32,979 nucleotides of DNA. Origin: Nitrospira sp. Its GTDB lineage: Bacteria; Nitrospirota; Nitrospiria; Nitrospirales; Nitrospiraceae. Location: the NCBI GenBank assembly GCA_019636945.1, contig JAHBWO010000038.1:1-32979 (forward strand), given 5' to 3'. The notes under the pieces are model-generated. The model was not told the origin of the DNA, did not search any database, and saw only the letters and a list, made by a program, of their open reading frames with translations. This document shows, piece after piece, positions 7,673 to 15,574 of this stretch; within the stretch, counting starts at the first letter, position 1, and the number at the start of each line of letters is the position of its first letter. The position numbers and the translations under genes were made by a program.

Positions 7673-8461
7673 TTAGGCCTTCCGGGCTAGGGCGAGCTGG
7701 TATTGAGCAGGGGTGCTTCCGGTCAGCAGGCGAAAGTCGCGGTTCATATGCGCTTGGTCGCTATAGCTGAGCATTGCGGCCAGATCGACCAGGCTTCTCA
7801 GCGGGGCACGGTGAATTGCTGCGATTGCGGACTGCACACGAAGGATCCGGAGCAGCAGTTTTGGGGGCAGCCCAATCTGAGCCATCACCGCACGCTCGAT
7901 CTGGCGAGGGCTGCGCCCGGTCAACTCAGACAAGGTATCGACTCGCCAGACGTCATGGTTCTGCTGTACGGACCGGAGAGCCTGGTCAAGGGGCGTCGGT
8001 GTAATATCGAGTCGATGGAGGGTGGTGCTGAGCCTCTGGGTGAGCAACTCGGTCTGAGCGAGGAAACCTAGTTCCTCTGCAAGTTCTTCCGGACGTACGC
8101 CGAGGAACGCCGGCAGCTCCACGTGCTGGTCGGTCAGTTCTCTAGGGTGTAGATCGAGAAAGTGTCGGCCCATTCCAGGGCGAAACCGAATTCCGAGATA
8201 CTGCGCGTCCGGCGTGAATTGAAACTGGTGCGGGTGGCTGGCTGTTCCGAAGAGGAAACAACGAACATGAGGGTGCAGTTGCTCATAGACTACATCCACG
8301 CATCCGTCAGGCACAATTGTAAAGTCGCGGAACGGACTCGTCGCTGATACTACTCCGTGCCAGAATCGCTCGATGAAGGGAACAAGGGACTGTGGTGGTG
8401 CCAGTTCTTCATAATCTTTCACAGTCCATTGTTCTAATCGAGATGGTCCCTTTCGGCTCAT
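7673..8461 (-). CDS. AraC-family transcriptional regulator with DUF6597 sensor part
   Basis: A 262-residue regulator. The N-terminal half carries PFIERFWHG, FTIVPDGCVDVVY and LGIRFRPGM, the pattern of the DUF6597 sensory domain found in many AraC proteins. The C-terminal half has two helix-turn-helix units: VDTLSELTGRSPRQIERA (about 175-192) and LVDLAAMLSYSDQAHMNRDF (about 220-240), followed by LTGSTPAQYQ. It should be a cytoplasmic, DNA-binding activator responding to a small ligand. ATG at 8461 is preceded by GAGG. Neighbouring small lipoproteins, GyrI-like and SRPBCC genes are typical companions, but the sequence shows no specific target site. Confidence 0.88.
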   Translation of the reverse strand: MSRKGPSRLEQWTVKDYEELAPPQSLVPFIERFWHGVVSATSPFRDFTIVPDGCVDVVYEQLHPHVRCFLFGTASHPHQFQFTPDAQYLGIRFRPGMGRHFLDLHPRELTDQHVELPAFLGVRPEELAEELGFLAQTELLTQRLSTTLHRLDITPTPLDQALRSVQQNHDVWRVDTLSELTGRSPRQIERAVMAQIGLPPKLLLRILRVQSAIAAIHRAPLRSLVDLAAMLSYSDQAHMNRDFRLLTGSTPAQYQLALARKA

Positions 8462-8601
8462 GTGGAACCTCAGATCGATCCGATCCTCTCGCTCCCCTCA
8501 TGGAAAGTCAAGCAGTCAATATGCATCAGCCTTGACCGCTCAGTACTTGGAGTACCCAAAAGAGCTGGCGAATCCAGATTTGGAATGTGACAGACTCTTT
8601 C

Positions 8602-8967
8602 CTAGCGCGCCTTCTGCGGAAAATCTGGGGCGGGTGGGCGTGCAGGCATAGGAGGCGGGGCGGGCAGTTCAAATCGCCGATTGTTCAATTGCAAAGGAGG
8701 GCCGTCATTTATGGGGGGACTTTGTGGTGGTTGCACAGTAACGGAGCGCTCGCCATTGGGCAGAACCGTTGTTGTGTGCACATTGCCAGCAGGATCCTTG
8801 TAGACTGTTGTTCCACCTTCGGTATTGAGTATTTGGTTCAACCGTTCCTTTGCGCCTGGCTGCGGAGACTGGTTTTCTTCTTCGGCGAACGACAGGCTTC
8901 CCGTCGCGGCATACGGCAGAACTGCGATAAGGAGTGCAGCGACGATCGAGTGCTTTGTTGGCAGCAT
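8602..8967 (-). CDS. Secreted proline-rich hypothetical protein
   Basis: A 121-residue protein of unknown function. ATG at 8967 follows AAGGAA. Residues 1-28 are a Sec signal peptide (KHSIVAALLIAVLPYAATG, ending SLSFA). The mature part contains a short beta-like stretch TTVYKDPAGNVHTTTVLPNG, resembling repeats seen in periplasmic DUF4124-like or hypothetical proteins, and ends in a proline-rich tail with PAPPPMPARPPAP. It is predicted to be periplasmic and partly disordered. It lies between an ABM-domain gene and the AraC gene, with no clear operon link. Confidence 0.6.
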   Translation of the reverse strand: MLPTKHSIVAALLIAVLPYAATGSLSFAEEENQSPQPGAKERLNQILNTEGGTTVYKDPAGNVHTTTVLPNGERSVTVQPPQSPPINDGPPLQLNNRRFELPAPPPMPARPPAPDFPQKAR

Positions 8968-9006
8968 GATGATTCCTTATGGCTAAAGGTGGATGTATCC
9001 ACACAT

Positions 9007-9303
9007 TCATTGCGAATTGTCCTCAAGGGTAATCCAGCGATCTCGCGGGCGTGCCAGTAATGGGGTAAGCTTTCGGATCGTTTCCGAACCCTTGTACTTT
9101 TCCCTGACCTTGTCCGCATCCTCGCGTGTCCTCCACTTGGCAATTGCCAAGATATGTTGAGGCGCGTCTTGATCGACTAGTACTTGATGGGATAGGAAGC
9201 CGTCAAAGGCTTTCATGTCAGACCAGATTTGGTGCGTGAGTTGAAGCCCTTCCGCTTCGGTGCCTGGCCTCAACCACGTGTCCCATACGACGGTGATGCT
9301 CAT
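9007..9303 (-). CDS. ABM-superfamily small protein (antibiotic monooxygenase-like)
   Basis: A 98-residue single-domain protein beginning MSITVVWDTWLRPGTE, with GLQLTHQIWSDMKAFDGFLSHQVL and IAKWRTREDADKVREKY, matching the dimeric alpha/beta barrel of antibiotic biosynthesis monooxygenase-like proteins. These cytoplasmic proteins act as small quinone or haem-related monooxygenases or have no known activity; none can be assigned here. The start at 9303 is preferred: GAGAG lies upstream and the homologous part begins there, whereas the open frame back to 9699 has no family features. It lies 39 bp upstream of the secreted proline-rich protein gene. Confidence 0.75.
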   Translation of the reverse strand: MSITVVWDTWLRPGTEAEGLQLTHQIWSDMKAFDGFLSHQVLVDQDAPQHILAIAKWRTREDADKVREKYKGSETIRKLTPLLARPRDRWITLEDNSQ

Positions 9304-9901
9304 GGGCACTCTCTTTCTCTCGCTGAACGAAAAGTGGACTATTGGCGTTCTTCTTCTCTGTGCAATCGAGGACAGCCTAGAGGACAACGATAGGAAGCGT
9401 CTAGAAAAAACACGACATCCGTAGCGTTCTATCCTTGTCCCGCCTAGGTACGTTTCAAGCGTGACTCCTGGGTAAAGATGATCGCCTACCTGGTCGAATT
9501 GATAGGCATCAAATCGATAGCGTTCTTCTCTCAAGTTATTTGCCAGCTTACATGATATGTTAGACAACAGGGGCAGCCACTGACTGTGCGGGTGAAAGGT
9601 GGAACAGCTTGATGTCGACGATAAGTACTCAGACAAGCAGGAGTGAGCCTGATGCAGACTCAGGACTATTCGAAAGCGACGAGACTGACCCGGTACCACT
9701 GGTTAGCAGATAGGCCCGTCCACGCTGCGCCTTGTTACTGGCCAGTGATCCTCCGGTTACATGGGGAGCGGGAACGCATAAAGGGCGATCCCTCACGGTC
9801 TTGTGGCCTGGTGAGAGCTTATCCTTGGTCGTATCGTCTCACGCTTGTTCTTGTCGAGGCATTTCAGCACACCACCGCAGCGTAGACTGTCGGAAGATCA
9901 T
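9304..9901. other. Intergenic region without a supported gene
   Basis: About 600 bp between the ABM gene and the hairpin behind the propeller gene. Open frames here on both strands have no recognisable domain, poor starts and atypical composition. No tRNA, insertion sequence or repeat array was seen. The promoter of the ABM gene must lie at the left end. Confidence 0.5.
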
Positions 9902-9929
9902 GCGAAGCGGGACCGGTGTCCCGCTTCGC
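9902..9929 (-). terminator. Strong hairpin downstream of the propeller/Ig gene
   Basis: A perfect 12-bp inverted repeat (GCGAAGCGGGAC and GTCCCGCTTCGC) with a four-base loop lies nine bases past the stop codon at 9938. It lacks a clear U tract on the minus strand, so it may be a Rho-independent terminator of weak type or an RNA-stabilising 3' end. Confidence 0.6.
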
Positions 9930-9937
9930 CGATTCCG

Positions 9938-11578
9938 TTAGCGTTTCACAATCAACGTAGTGCTGATAGACACCCCATTCGCCGTTGCCGTGATGGTCAC
10001 GGAGGTATTTGTTCTAACCCTGCTGGTTTGCATCGTGAAGGACGCAGTGGTCGCGCCACTGGAGACCGTCACGGTGCTGGGCACAGAGACAACCGCCGGA
10101 TTGCTACTAGTCAGTTTTATGACGGTTCCCGCGCTGGCTGAGACCGTGACCGTTCCCTTGGCGGTTTTCCCGCCCTGGACTATCGTGGGAGACAGCGTCA
10201 GCGCTGTCGGGATGGGCAACGCTGCCACTGGATAATGCAGCAGCGACATATTGCCAGCCATCAAGACCGCCACTGAGCCATCCAGAGCGAGGACCGCATC
10301 CACTCCCCGCACTCCAGCCGACTCGCTCGCCACCCAGTCGATGGTTCCATTGGCAGCCAGCCGAACGGTAACCGCTTGAGTCGCGTTGGGATCGAGAGTC
10401 GTCCCTGGTCCAGCCGCACCTGTGATGTAGGTAACCCCCTGAGCACCAAGGATCAGATCCCGCGGTTCTTCGACAGCTGAGGCATGCCGGTCAATCACCA
10501 CCGGAGCATGCACCGGAGCACCGGTCGTGTCATAGCGCAAGAGCAACCAGTTGGTTCCACTCGCTCCAGGTACCGTACCTGCCACCACCAGTTGGCCCTG
10601 GGCGTTGACCGCCACATGCCGTCCCTCTGCCCCTGGCGTCGTCGAGAGGGTAAACAGCGGTTGCCGTGCGGCGGACTCAAGTCCGAGAAAGAGACCGGTG
10701 GCTGATTTGCCCGTGAAGGCAATTTCTCCCTGTGACCCCACCGCCATACCTGGGGAGTAAGACCCAGCCGCCTCCGCATAAATCGTTGTGATCATCCGTG
10801 CCCCGGTATCAGGCGCAAATTCGCTGATGGACAGTCCATACGGCCCAGCGCCAGCTACCAACACGGTTCCTGTAGATGACAGGGCAATCGCTCCGGCTAG
10901 CGCTGCGTACGGAGTCCCTGACGTCCACAAGATCGTCCCATCTACGCTCCCAAGACGAACAACGCGAGTCGTGGCAAACCCTCCACGGAACGCGACAAAT
11001 ACATCACCGCTGGGATCGAACACGGCATATGCAGGGACTTGCCCCACACCCGACGTCCGATTCTGCCACAAGAGAGTCCCGGCCGGTGAATACTTTTGGA
11101 CGCGCCACGACCCATCGAAAAGTCCCAGGATACCGGGTTGACAGGTCGGGTCCTCGGGGATACAGAGCCTATAGTTGTAATCGCCGTCATTCGAGAAAAC
11201 ATAAATATTATCGTCAATATCTATCAATACGCGTGCAGGCTTGATCCCCGCATAGTTTGTCGTTTTTGGAGTTCGCACCGGTTGAGTCCAGACCGGTTGG
11301 CCATTCTGGCCGTACCGCTGTAGCGTCATCATCTCCCCATACGTGGGATCAATACTCGAAGGCGACTCGATCCCAACCACGACATAGTCGCCAATCGACA
11401 TTCGATCGACAGCCACGCCCACACCTCCAGGAATACTTTGTCGCCAATCAGCAACCTGGACCAGCTGAGCTGATGCGGGAGCTGTCACGAACCCCGTAAA
11501 AGCGACGCTACTCGCCATGAGCACCCAGACTGATCTGTAAACGATTTCCTGAATCCTCCGCATAAAGTGATACGACAT
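9938..11578 (-). CDS. Secreted beta-propeller protein with C-terminal Ig-like domain
   Basis: A 546-residue exported protein. Residues 1-38 are a long Sec signal peptide ending APASA. The central part (about 40-450) has repeating strands such as DDNIYVFSNDGDYNYRL, GDVFVAFRGG, AIALSSTGTVLVAGAG and GAQGVTYITGAAG, consistent with a propeller of WD/SBBP-like blades. The last 90 residues (PTALTLSP, GGKTAKGTVTVS, SSNPAVVSVPSTVTVSSG, VTITATANGVS) form a Big/Ig-like domain of the type common in Nitrospira surface proteins. One disulfide could join the two cysteines in LCIPEDPTCQPG. No catalytic residues were found; a surface or periplasmic binding role is likely. ATG at 11578 follows AGGAG closely. 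The gene is monocistronic. Confidence 0.7.
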   Translation of the reverse strand: MSYHFMRRIQEIVYRSVWVLMASSVAFTGFVTAPASAQLVQVADWRQSIPGGVGVAVDRMSIGDYVVVGIESPSSIDPTYGEMMTLQRYGQNGQPVWTQPVRTPKTTNYAGIKPARVLIDIDDNIYVFSNDGDYNYRLCIPEDPTCQPGILGLFDGSWRVQKYSPAGTLLWQNRTSGVGQVPAYAVFDPSGDVFVAFRGGFATTRVVRLGSVDGTILWTSGTPYAALAGAIALSSTGTVLVAGAGPYGLSISEFAPDTGARMITTIYAEAAGSYSPGMAVGSQGEIAFTGKSATGLFLGLESAARQPLFTLSTTPGAEGRHVAVNAQGQLVVAGTVPGASGTNWLLLRYDTTGAPVHAPVVIDRHASAVEEPRDLILGAQGVTYITGAAGPGTTLDPNATQAVTVRLAANGTIDWVASESAGVRGVDAVLALDGSVAVLMAGNMSLLHYPVAALPIPTALTLSPTIVQGGKTAKGTVTVSASAGTVIKLTSSNPAVVSVPSTVTVSSGATTASFTMQTSRVRTNTSVTITATANGVSISTTLIVKR

Positions 11579-11587
11579 CTGACTCCT

Positions 11588-11605
11588 CTCAATACATTAA
11601 TTGAG
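11588..11605 (-). promoter_or_regulatory. Inverted repeat just upstream of the propeller/Ig gene ribosome site
   Basis: CTCAAT and ATTGAG arms of six bases with a six-base AT-rich spacer lie directly before the AGGAG ribosome site. They could form an operator or a small 5' hairpin. The match is short. Confidence 0.3.
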
Positions 11606-12063
11606 TAAATACAACCATCCGACCACACTCGCTTATGCGAAACGCCGAGCACCGCTCTAACCTCCCGATCGTAGCTCCTCCTCTCCAATCTATTCTGGAA
11701 GGCATAATATGTTGTAGACGAATGACTCTACTGCAGATTAATCCTGAGGCTGGACATCCCGATTTGAATACCGTACCCCAGACATCAGCCTTAGATGCCC
11801 TCTTGAAAAAGGGTTCAATTTTCATACCGTCAGCTCTTGATGTGCTGTTTTTGAAATCACACGCATCTCGCACCTACGGCGTCACACCAGGACTTGGCAT
11901 CGTTCGCAGCGAATGCGCGGGGGCTCTTGTAAATCAACATGATGCCGCCCTCAAACGACACCTGCTTGCGTAAGCCACAATCACTCAGGCCTGCAGGCAA
12001 GGGCTTCCCCAGAGAGGATCCGCTATTGGGTAAGAGCCTCACTGTGGGAAAAGGATTCAGTGT
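11606..12063. other. Intergenic region without a supported gene
   Basis: About 460 bp between divergent units. A 112-codon plus-strand frame and shorter minus-strand frames exist, but they show no domain, no good ribosome site and no coding-like composition. The region must hold the promoter of the propeller gene (minus strand). No repeat or RNA gene was recognised. Confidence 0.5.
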
Positions 12064-12561
12064 ATGAATAAACTGTGTAGCGAAAAGCGGCAGCGTGAAA
12101 AGGCTGATACCGATGACATACTAACGCCCGGCTTAGGAACAGTGGCAAGTCGCAGGAGGAACGCCAAGCATCTAGAAACTCTGAAGTGCAACAAGCAGCA
12201 AGGCCTTCATCATAATGAAGTGTGTGACTGTCTTGCCAGCGAAATCCATAGAAACCTGAGAAACCTGCCAGAAACTAAAAATAAGATCTGGTATGCGCAT
12301 CCCGCCTAGTTTGTGGAAGGTAATCCGATCGTCGGATACAGCATGCAGAAACCAGGTATACGGCTGATGTTCTGGAGCGGGGCGGATTTTGAAGAAGCAG
12401 GATTGAATGTGATAGGCAATAAATTTAAGGATGCATCAGTGTTCTATGATGATGTCTCCAAAGTAAAGAAGTTGGATTTGCGACGATGGCTGAAGAAAGC
12501 ATGGGCGATTCAGTGGGACTATAAGAATCTCGTCCGGCGTAAGGGTGGCTGGAACGGCTGA
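12064..12561 (+). pseudogene. Second DUF1801-family gene broken by in-frame TAG at a Trp position
   Basis: Two short frames lie in the same reading frame, separated only by TAG at 12307-12309. The upstream part ends NLPETKNKIWYAHPA; the downstream part begins FVEGNPIVGYSMQKPGIRLM and continues FKDASVFYDDVSKVKKLDL, RRWLKKAWAIQWDYKNLVRR. DUF1801 relatives read HPxWFxxGNPVVGY here, so the stop stands for a conserved tryptophan (TGG to TAG). Codons before about 50 do not resemble the family, and the true start may be inside. A GTG at 12313 could start the downstream half but has no ribosome site. A nonsense-inactivated gene or a sequence error is most likely. Confidence 0.75.
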
Positions 12562-12681
12562 AATAGCGCATACGATACTGCCCCAATTTCTTGCAATCTT
12601 CCTTTCCTCGATCGTTCCGTCCAGTGGAAAGATAGGTAGAGGTGATCTACCCCGGCCTCTTTGCTTAGGAGTGTCAGTCAT

Positions 12682-12717
12682 TTGACATCAATATGCCTAT
12701 TGCGTATGCTTTGATGC
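12682..12717 (+). promoter_or_regulatory. vapBC promoter with operator-like inverted repeat
   Basis: TTGACA (12682-12687) and TATGCT (12705-12710) are separated by 17 bases, a good sigma-70 promoter. Transcription should begin at about 12716-12718, at the vapB start codon, which has no ribosome site. CATCAA (12686-12691) and TTGATG (12711-12716) form an inverted repeat spanning the promoter, a plausible site for VapB autorepression. Confidence 0.6.
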
Positions 12718-12975
12718 ATGCGGACGACGATTAATTTGCCAGATGACCTTATGACCCAAATCAAGAAGCTGGCGGCCAAGACCCACTCGACGGTGACCGC
12801 GTTGATTGAGGAAGCATTGCGCGAGGCACTTGCACGGCGCCGTCGTGCTGGACGGCGGCCGCCCATGAAATTGCCGACGTATGGCAATCAGGGGCTTCTT
12901 CCGGGAGTTGATATCGATGACACCGCTTCGCTACTCGATGTGATGGAATCGTCTCGTGATCCTTCCCGACGTTAA
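12718..12975 (+). CDS. vapB: Ribbon-helix-helix antitoxin, VapB type
   Basis: An 85-residue antitoxin. Residues 1-40 (RTTINLPDDLMTQIKKLAAK, then STVTALIEEALREAL) are a ribbon-helix-helix DNA-binding domain; the following Arg-rich linker and the C-terminal acidic part (GVDIDDTASLLDVME) should wrap the toxin. It neutralises the neighbouring VapC and likely represses its own promoter. The ATG at 12718 lacks a ribosome site but coincides with the predicted transcription start, suggesting a leaderless mRNA. The gene overlaps vapC by 20 bp, so translation is coupled. Confidence 0.88.
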   Translation: MRTTINLPDDLMTQIKKLAAKTHSTVTALIEEALREALARRRRAGRRPPMKLPTYGNQGLLPGVDIDDTASLLDVMESSRDPSRR

Positions 12976-13384
12976 TGTGCTGGTCTACGCGCACCGGCAG
13001 GACTCGGTCTGCCATTTGGATTACCGAGATTGGCTACACCGGACTCTCGCATCGGATACGGCGTTCGGAATATCAGACCTGGTGCTGAGTGGGTTTCTAC
13101 GAGTGGTGACCCATCCGCGGGTCTTCGGCGATCCGACACCGCTGGACGTTGCTATGGAGTATGCAGCGTCGGTGCGCAACCATCCTAACGCGGTGATCTT
13201 GGCGCCGGGTGATCGCCATTGGGAAATCTTTCAACGGCTGTGCCAAGAGGTAAGCGCAAGGGGAAATCTCATTGCCGATGCGTATTTGGCCGCTCTTGCT
13301 ATTGAGACCGGGGCAGAGTGGATTACAACCGACCGAGACTATGCACGGTTTTCAGGTTTGCAGTGGAGACATCCACTCAGCTGA
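12956..13384 (+). CDS. vapC: PIN-domain toxin ribonuclease, VapC type
   Basis: A 142-residue PIN-domain protein. Acidic metal-binding residues are Asp5 (LPDVNV), Asp41 (ISDLVLSGF, where many relatives have Glu), Asp108 (IADAYLAALA) and Asp126 (TTDRDYARF). This predicts an Mg-dependent, sequence-specific RNase that cuts tRNA or rRNA and is inhibited by VapB. The start is GTG at 12956, overlapping the end of vapB. The motif set LSGFLRVVTHPRVF is that of a widespread chromosomal VapC subgroup. The gene ends near an ECF sigma remnant on the opposite strand, and the pair is the only plus-strand functional unit in the first 16 kb. Confidence 0.88.
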   Translation: MILPDVNVLVYAHRQDSVCHLDYRDWLHRTLASDTAFGISDLVLSGFLRVVTHPRVFGDPTPLDVAMEYAASVRNHPNAVILAPGDRHWEIFQRLCQEVSARGNLIADAYLAALAIETGAEWITTDRDYARFSGLQWRHPLS

Positions 13385-13400
13385 CCCACAAGCGGCGCAT

Positions 13401-13418
13401 GCCTGTATCGATACGGGC
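13401..13418. terminator. Short palindrome between convergent vapC and minus-strand operon
   Basis: GCCTGTAT and ATACGGGC arms (one G-T pair) flank a CG centre. It lies 17 bp after the vapC stop and after the sigma remnant stop on the other strand, so it could terminate both ways, but there is no T run. Confidence 0.3.
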
Positions 13419-13432
13419 GTATATCGTGCGCT

Positions 13433-13516
13433 TCAATCACTCAATTCATTCAGTCGCTTCTCCAGAAACCGTCGCTCCAGTCTCTGCTGTGTGAGAGTAA
13501 GGGCTCGTTCCTCTCT
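13433..13516 (-). pseudogene. Remnant of a second ECF42-type sigma factor C-terminus
   Basis: Directly after the VOC stop codon, the same frame encodes 27 residues with ERALTLTQQRLERRFLEKRL and then NELSD before a stop. This aligns with the C-terminus of the intact sigma gene 0.4 kb upstream (ERALALAKQKPERRFLETRL). It cannot be translated independently. It is the relic of another sigma gene copy, most of which has been deleted or replaced by the VOC gene. Confidence 0.7.
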
Positions 13517-13912
13517 CTATGGTGTGCAGGGTTCATGCACGGTACGCTGTGAAATCCACCAGATGTTTCCGTGCTGATCTTTCACCCCGCCTTGCCGATC
13601 GCCGTATGGCATGTCGCCGACTTCCATTTCAAGAACCGCTCCATGTTTGAGTGCCCGTTGCATCGAGGCATCGGCATCCTCAACGTACAGATAGTATGCC
13701 GCAGCCATCGGCTCATAACGTTCCGTTGCTTCACTCACCATGACGGTGGAAGTGCCAAGTTTGACTTGGACGTTCTGGATGAGACCATTTGGTCGCATGG
13801 TCCGGCAGGTCTCAGCTCCATCCAGACCTTGCACCAAGAAACGTACGAACGATTCGGCATCGTTCACAAAGAAATACGGTGTCACAGTGTTGAAGCCGGG
13901 AGGGATATACAT
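13517..13912 (-). CDS. VOC family (PhnB/glyoxalase-like) protein
   Basis: About 131 residues of a single VOC fold: FNTVTPYFFVNDAESFVRFL, VKLGTSTVMVSEA, AYYLYVEDADASMQRAL, then DMPYGDRQGGVKDQHGNIWW, a typical end of the PhnB-like subgroup. Metal ligands of true glyoxalases are not fully evident, so the reaction is unknown. The start at 13912 (MYIPPGFN) has GGAGAGG six bases upstream and is preferred over 13927. It is the last gene of the ECF42 operon, 18 bp after the sigma gene, and its stop abuts the sigma remnant. Confidence 0.85.
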   Translation of the reverse strand: MYIPPGFNTVTPYFFVNDAESFVRFLVQGLDGAETCRTMRPNGLIQNVQVKLGTSTVMVSEATERYEPMAAAYYLYVEDADASMQRALKHGAVLEMEVGDMPYGDRQGGVKDQHGNIWWISQRTVHEPCTP

Positions 13913-13930
13913 GTCGGACCTCTCCATTGT

Positions 13931-15190
13931 TCAGGTTGACTCCTGCAACTCAGCCAGCCGCGTTTCCAAAAACCTTCGTTCCGGTTTTTGCTTCGCGAGC
14001 GCCAGCGCGCGCTCGTAGGAGGCGCGGGCGTCTGCGAACTTGCCGAGTCTTCGGCAGAAGTCGGCTCGTGTAGCGTGTGCCAGATGATACTGGGCTAACT
14101 CACCGCGCTCCAGTAGAGCATCGACTAGCTCCAACCCCTTGGTCGGCCCATCCCGCATGGCGATGGCTACTGCTCGGTTAAGTTCGATGATTGCTGAAGG
14201 TTCCACCCGAAAAAGAAGATCGTACAATGCGACGATTTGTACCCAATCTGTTTCTGCCGTGCTGGGTGCCTCAGCATGGACGGCGGCGATGGCGGCTTGA
14301 AGTGTATAGGGTCCGATCCGTTTCATGGACAGAGCACGTTCCACTAATGCGATGCCTTCGCTGATCTGGGCTCGACTCCAGAGTGAGCGATCTTGTTGTT
14401 CCAAGAGCACAAGATCACCGGTGCCCGACGTGCGCGCTGGTCTTCGCGATTCGTGCAAGAGCATCAGGGCCAGGAGGCCTGTGATTTCGGGTTCCGGCAA
14501 GAGTTGCAGCAAGAGACGGCCCAGGCGAATCGCTTCGCTTGAAAGATCCGCTCTGGTGAGTGATGTTCCAGATGACGCAGAGTAGCCTTCGTTGAACACC
14601 AAGTACACCACTCGAAGGACGTTTTCCAACCGCTCTGGTAACTCCGATGGCGGAGGCACTTCATACGGGATACGCGCGTCACGGATCTTGGCTTTGGCTC
14701 GGACGATCCGCTGCGCGATGGTGGTGGGTTTGGTGAAAAACGCGTGAGCGATCTCCTCTGTCGTGAGGTTGCAGACCTCGCGCAGCGTCATCGGGATTTG
14801 GGCTTCCGATGACAGGGCTGGATGGCAGCAGGTAAAGATCAACCGCAGCCGGTCATCTTCGAGGTACTCGTCTGTTTGTGCCGATGGATCACGGGTGGTG
14901 GTCTCGATGTGTCTGGTGAGTTCATTCAATGATGCATCATAACGGGCACGCCGTCTCATGCCATCAATCGCCTTGAACCGTCCGGTGGAGACGAGCCAGG
15001 CGCGTGGATTGGCTGGTATGCCGTCGCGCGGCCATTGCTCCGTTGCCGCGGCGAAGGCTTCCTGCAGCGCTTCCTCAGCCAGATCGAAATCACCCAGCAG
15101 CCGGATCAAGGTGGCGAGGACCAGTCTCGATTCTGAACGGTAGATTTCATCAACTTTGACACGTGCGTGAGTGACAGCTTCATCGCTCAT
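13931..15190 (-). CDS. ECF RNA polymerase sigma factor, ECF42/DUF6596 type
   Basis: A 419-residue sigma factor. Region 2 (about 15-90) has LIRLLGDFDLAEEALQEAF and NPRAWLVSTGRFKAID; region 4 (about 140-170) has LTTEEIAHAFFTKPTTIAQR. The long C-terminal extension carries VYLVFNEGYSASSG (the DUF6596 signature), LHESRRPAR and a TPR-like tail ending ERRFLETRLAELQ. This architecture defines ECF42, which lacks a classical anti-sigma factor and is known to be encoded beside DGPF/YciI proteins, which is seen here. It should direct RNA polymerase to stress-type promoters, probably including its own operon. The two YciI genes are immediately upstream and a VOC gene downstream. Confidence 0.92.
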   Translation of the reverse strand: MSDEAVTHARVKVDEIYRSESRLVLATLIRLLGDFDLAEEALQEAFAAATEQWPRDGIPANPRAWLVSTGRFKAIDGMRRRARYDASLNELTRHIETTTRDPSAQTDEYLEDDRLRLIFTCCHPALSSEAQIPMTLREVCNLTTEEIAHAFFTKPTTIAQRIVRAKAKIRDARIPYEVPPPSELPERLENVLRVVYLVFNEGYSASSGTSLTRADLSSEAIRLGRLLLQLLPEPEITGLLALMLLHESRRPARTSGTGDLVLLEQQDRSLWSRAQISEGIALVERALSMKRIGPYTLQAAIAAVHAEAPSTAETDWVQIVALYDLLFRVEPSAIIELNRAVAIAMRDGPTKGLELVDALLERGELAQYHLAHATRADFCRRLGKFADARASYERALALAKQKPERRFLETRLAELQEST

Positions 15191-15202
15191 TGATCACCCG
15201 GT

Positions 15203-15559
15203 TTACCCCTCGACTATGGCAAGTGGTCGCACTTCAATTGCGCCGCCTGCAGGAAGTGTCGGGATGCTGGATGCGATGGCGATCGCCTCGTCGAGATCTT
15301 CGCATTCGACCACGTGGTAGCCACCAAGCTGTTCCTTCGTTTCGACGAACGGCCCATCGGTCAGGATAGTCTTGCCCTCTGTCATTCGTACCGTTGTCGC
15401 TGTCGCCGTCGGCTGCAGCTGACCACCGCCGCGAAGTCGCCCGCTCTTGATCAGGCTTTGAATGACGGTGCCGTACTCGCGCATGATGGTGTCTCTCTCA
15501 GTCTCGGACAGGTTCTCCCACGCCTTCTCCTCGAAGCAACACATGAGCATATATTGCAT
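15203..15559 (-). CDS. YciI/DGPF-domain protein (second copy)
   Basis: A 118-residue YciI-like protein with the DGPF motif at residues 68-71 and ETKEQLGGYHVVECEDLDEA following. It is a compact cytoplasmic ferredoxin-like fold. Members beside ECF42 sigma genes are required for, or modulated by, the sigma factor in other bacteria, though their chemistry is unknown. ATG at 15559 follows GAGGAG. It is 12 bp upstream of the sigma gene and 15 bp after its paralogue, so all three are cotranscribed. Two adjacent cysteines (MLMCCFEE) near the N-terminus are common in this subgroup. Confidence 0.9.
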   Translation of the reverse strand: MQYMLMCCFEEKAWENLSETERDTIMREYGTVIQSLIKSGRLRGGGQLQPTATATTVRMTEGKTILTDGPFVETKEQLGGYHVVECEDLDEAIAIASSIPTLPAGGAIEVRPLAIVEG

Positions 15560-15574
15560 GGTTTCTTCTCCTCG

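Noticed and set aside
11635-11973. 112-codon plus-strand frame in the gap
   Set aside because: No ribosome site, no family and no coding-like residue pattern.
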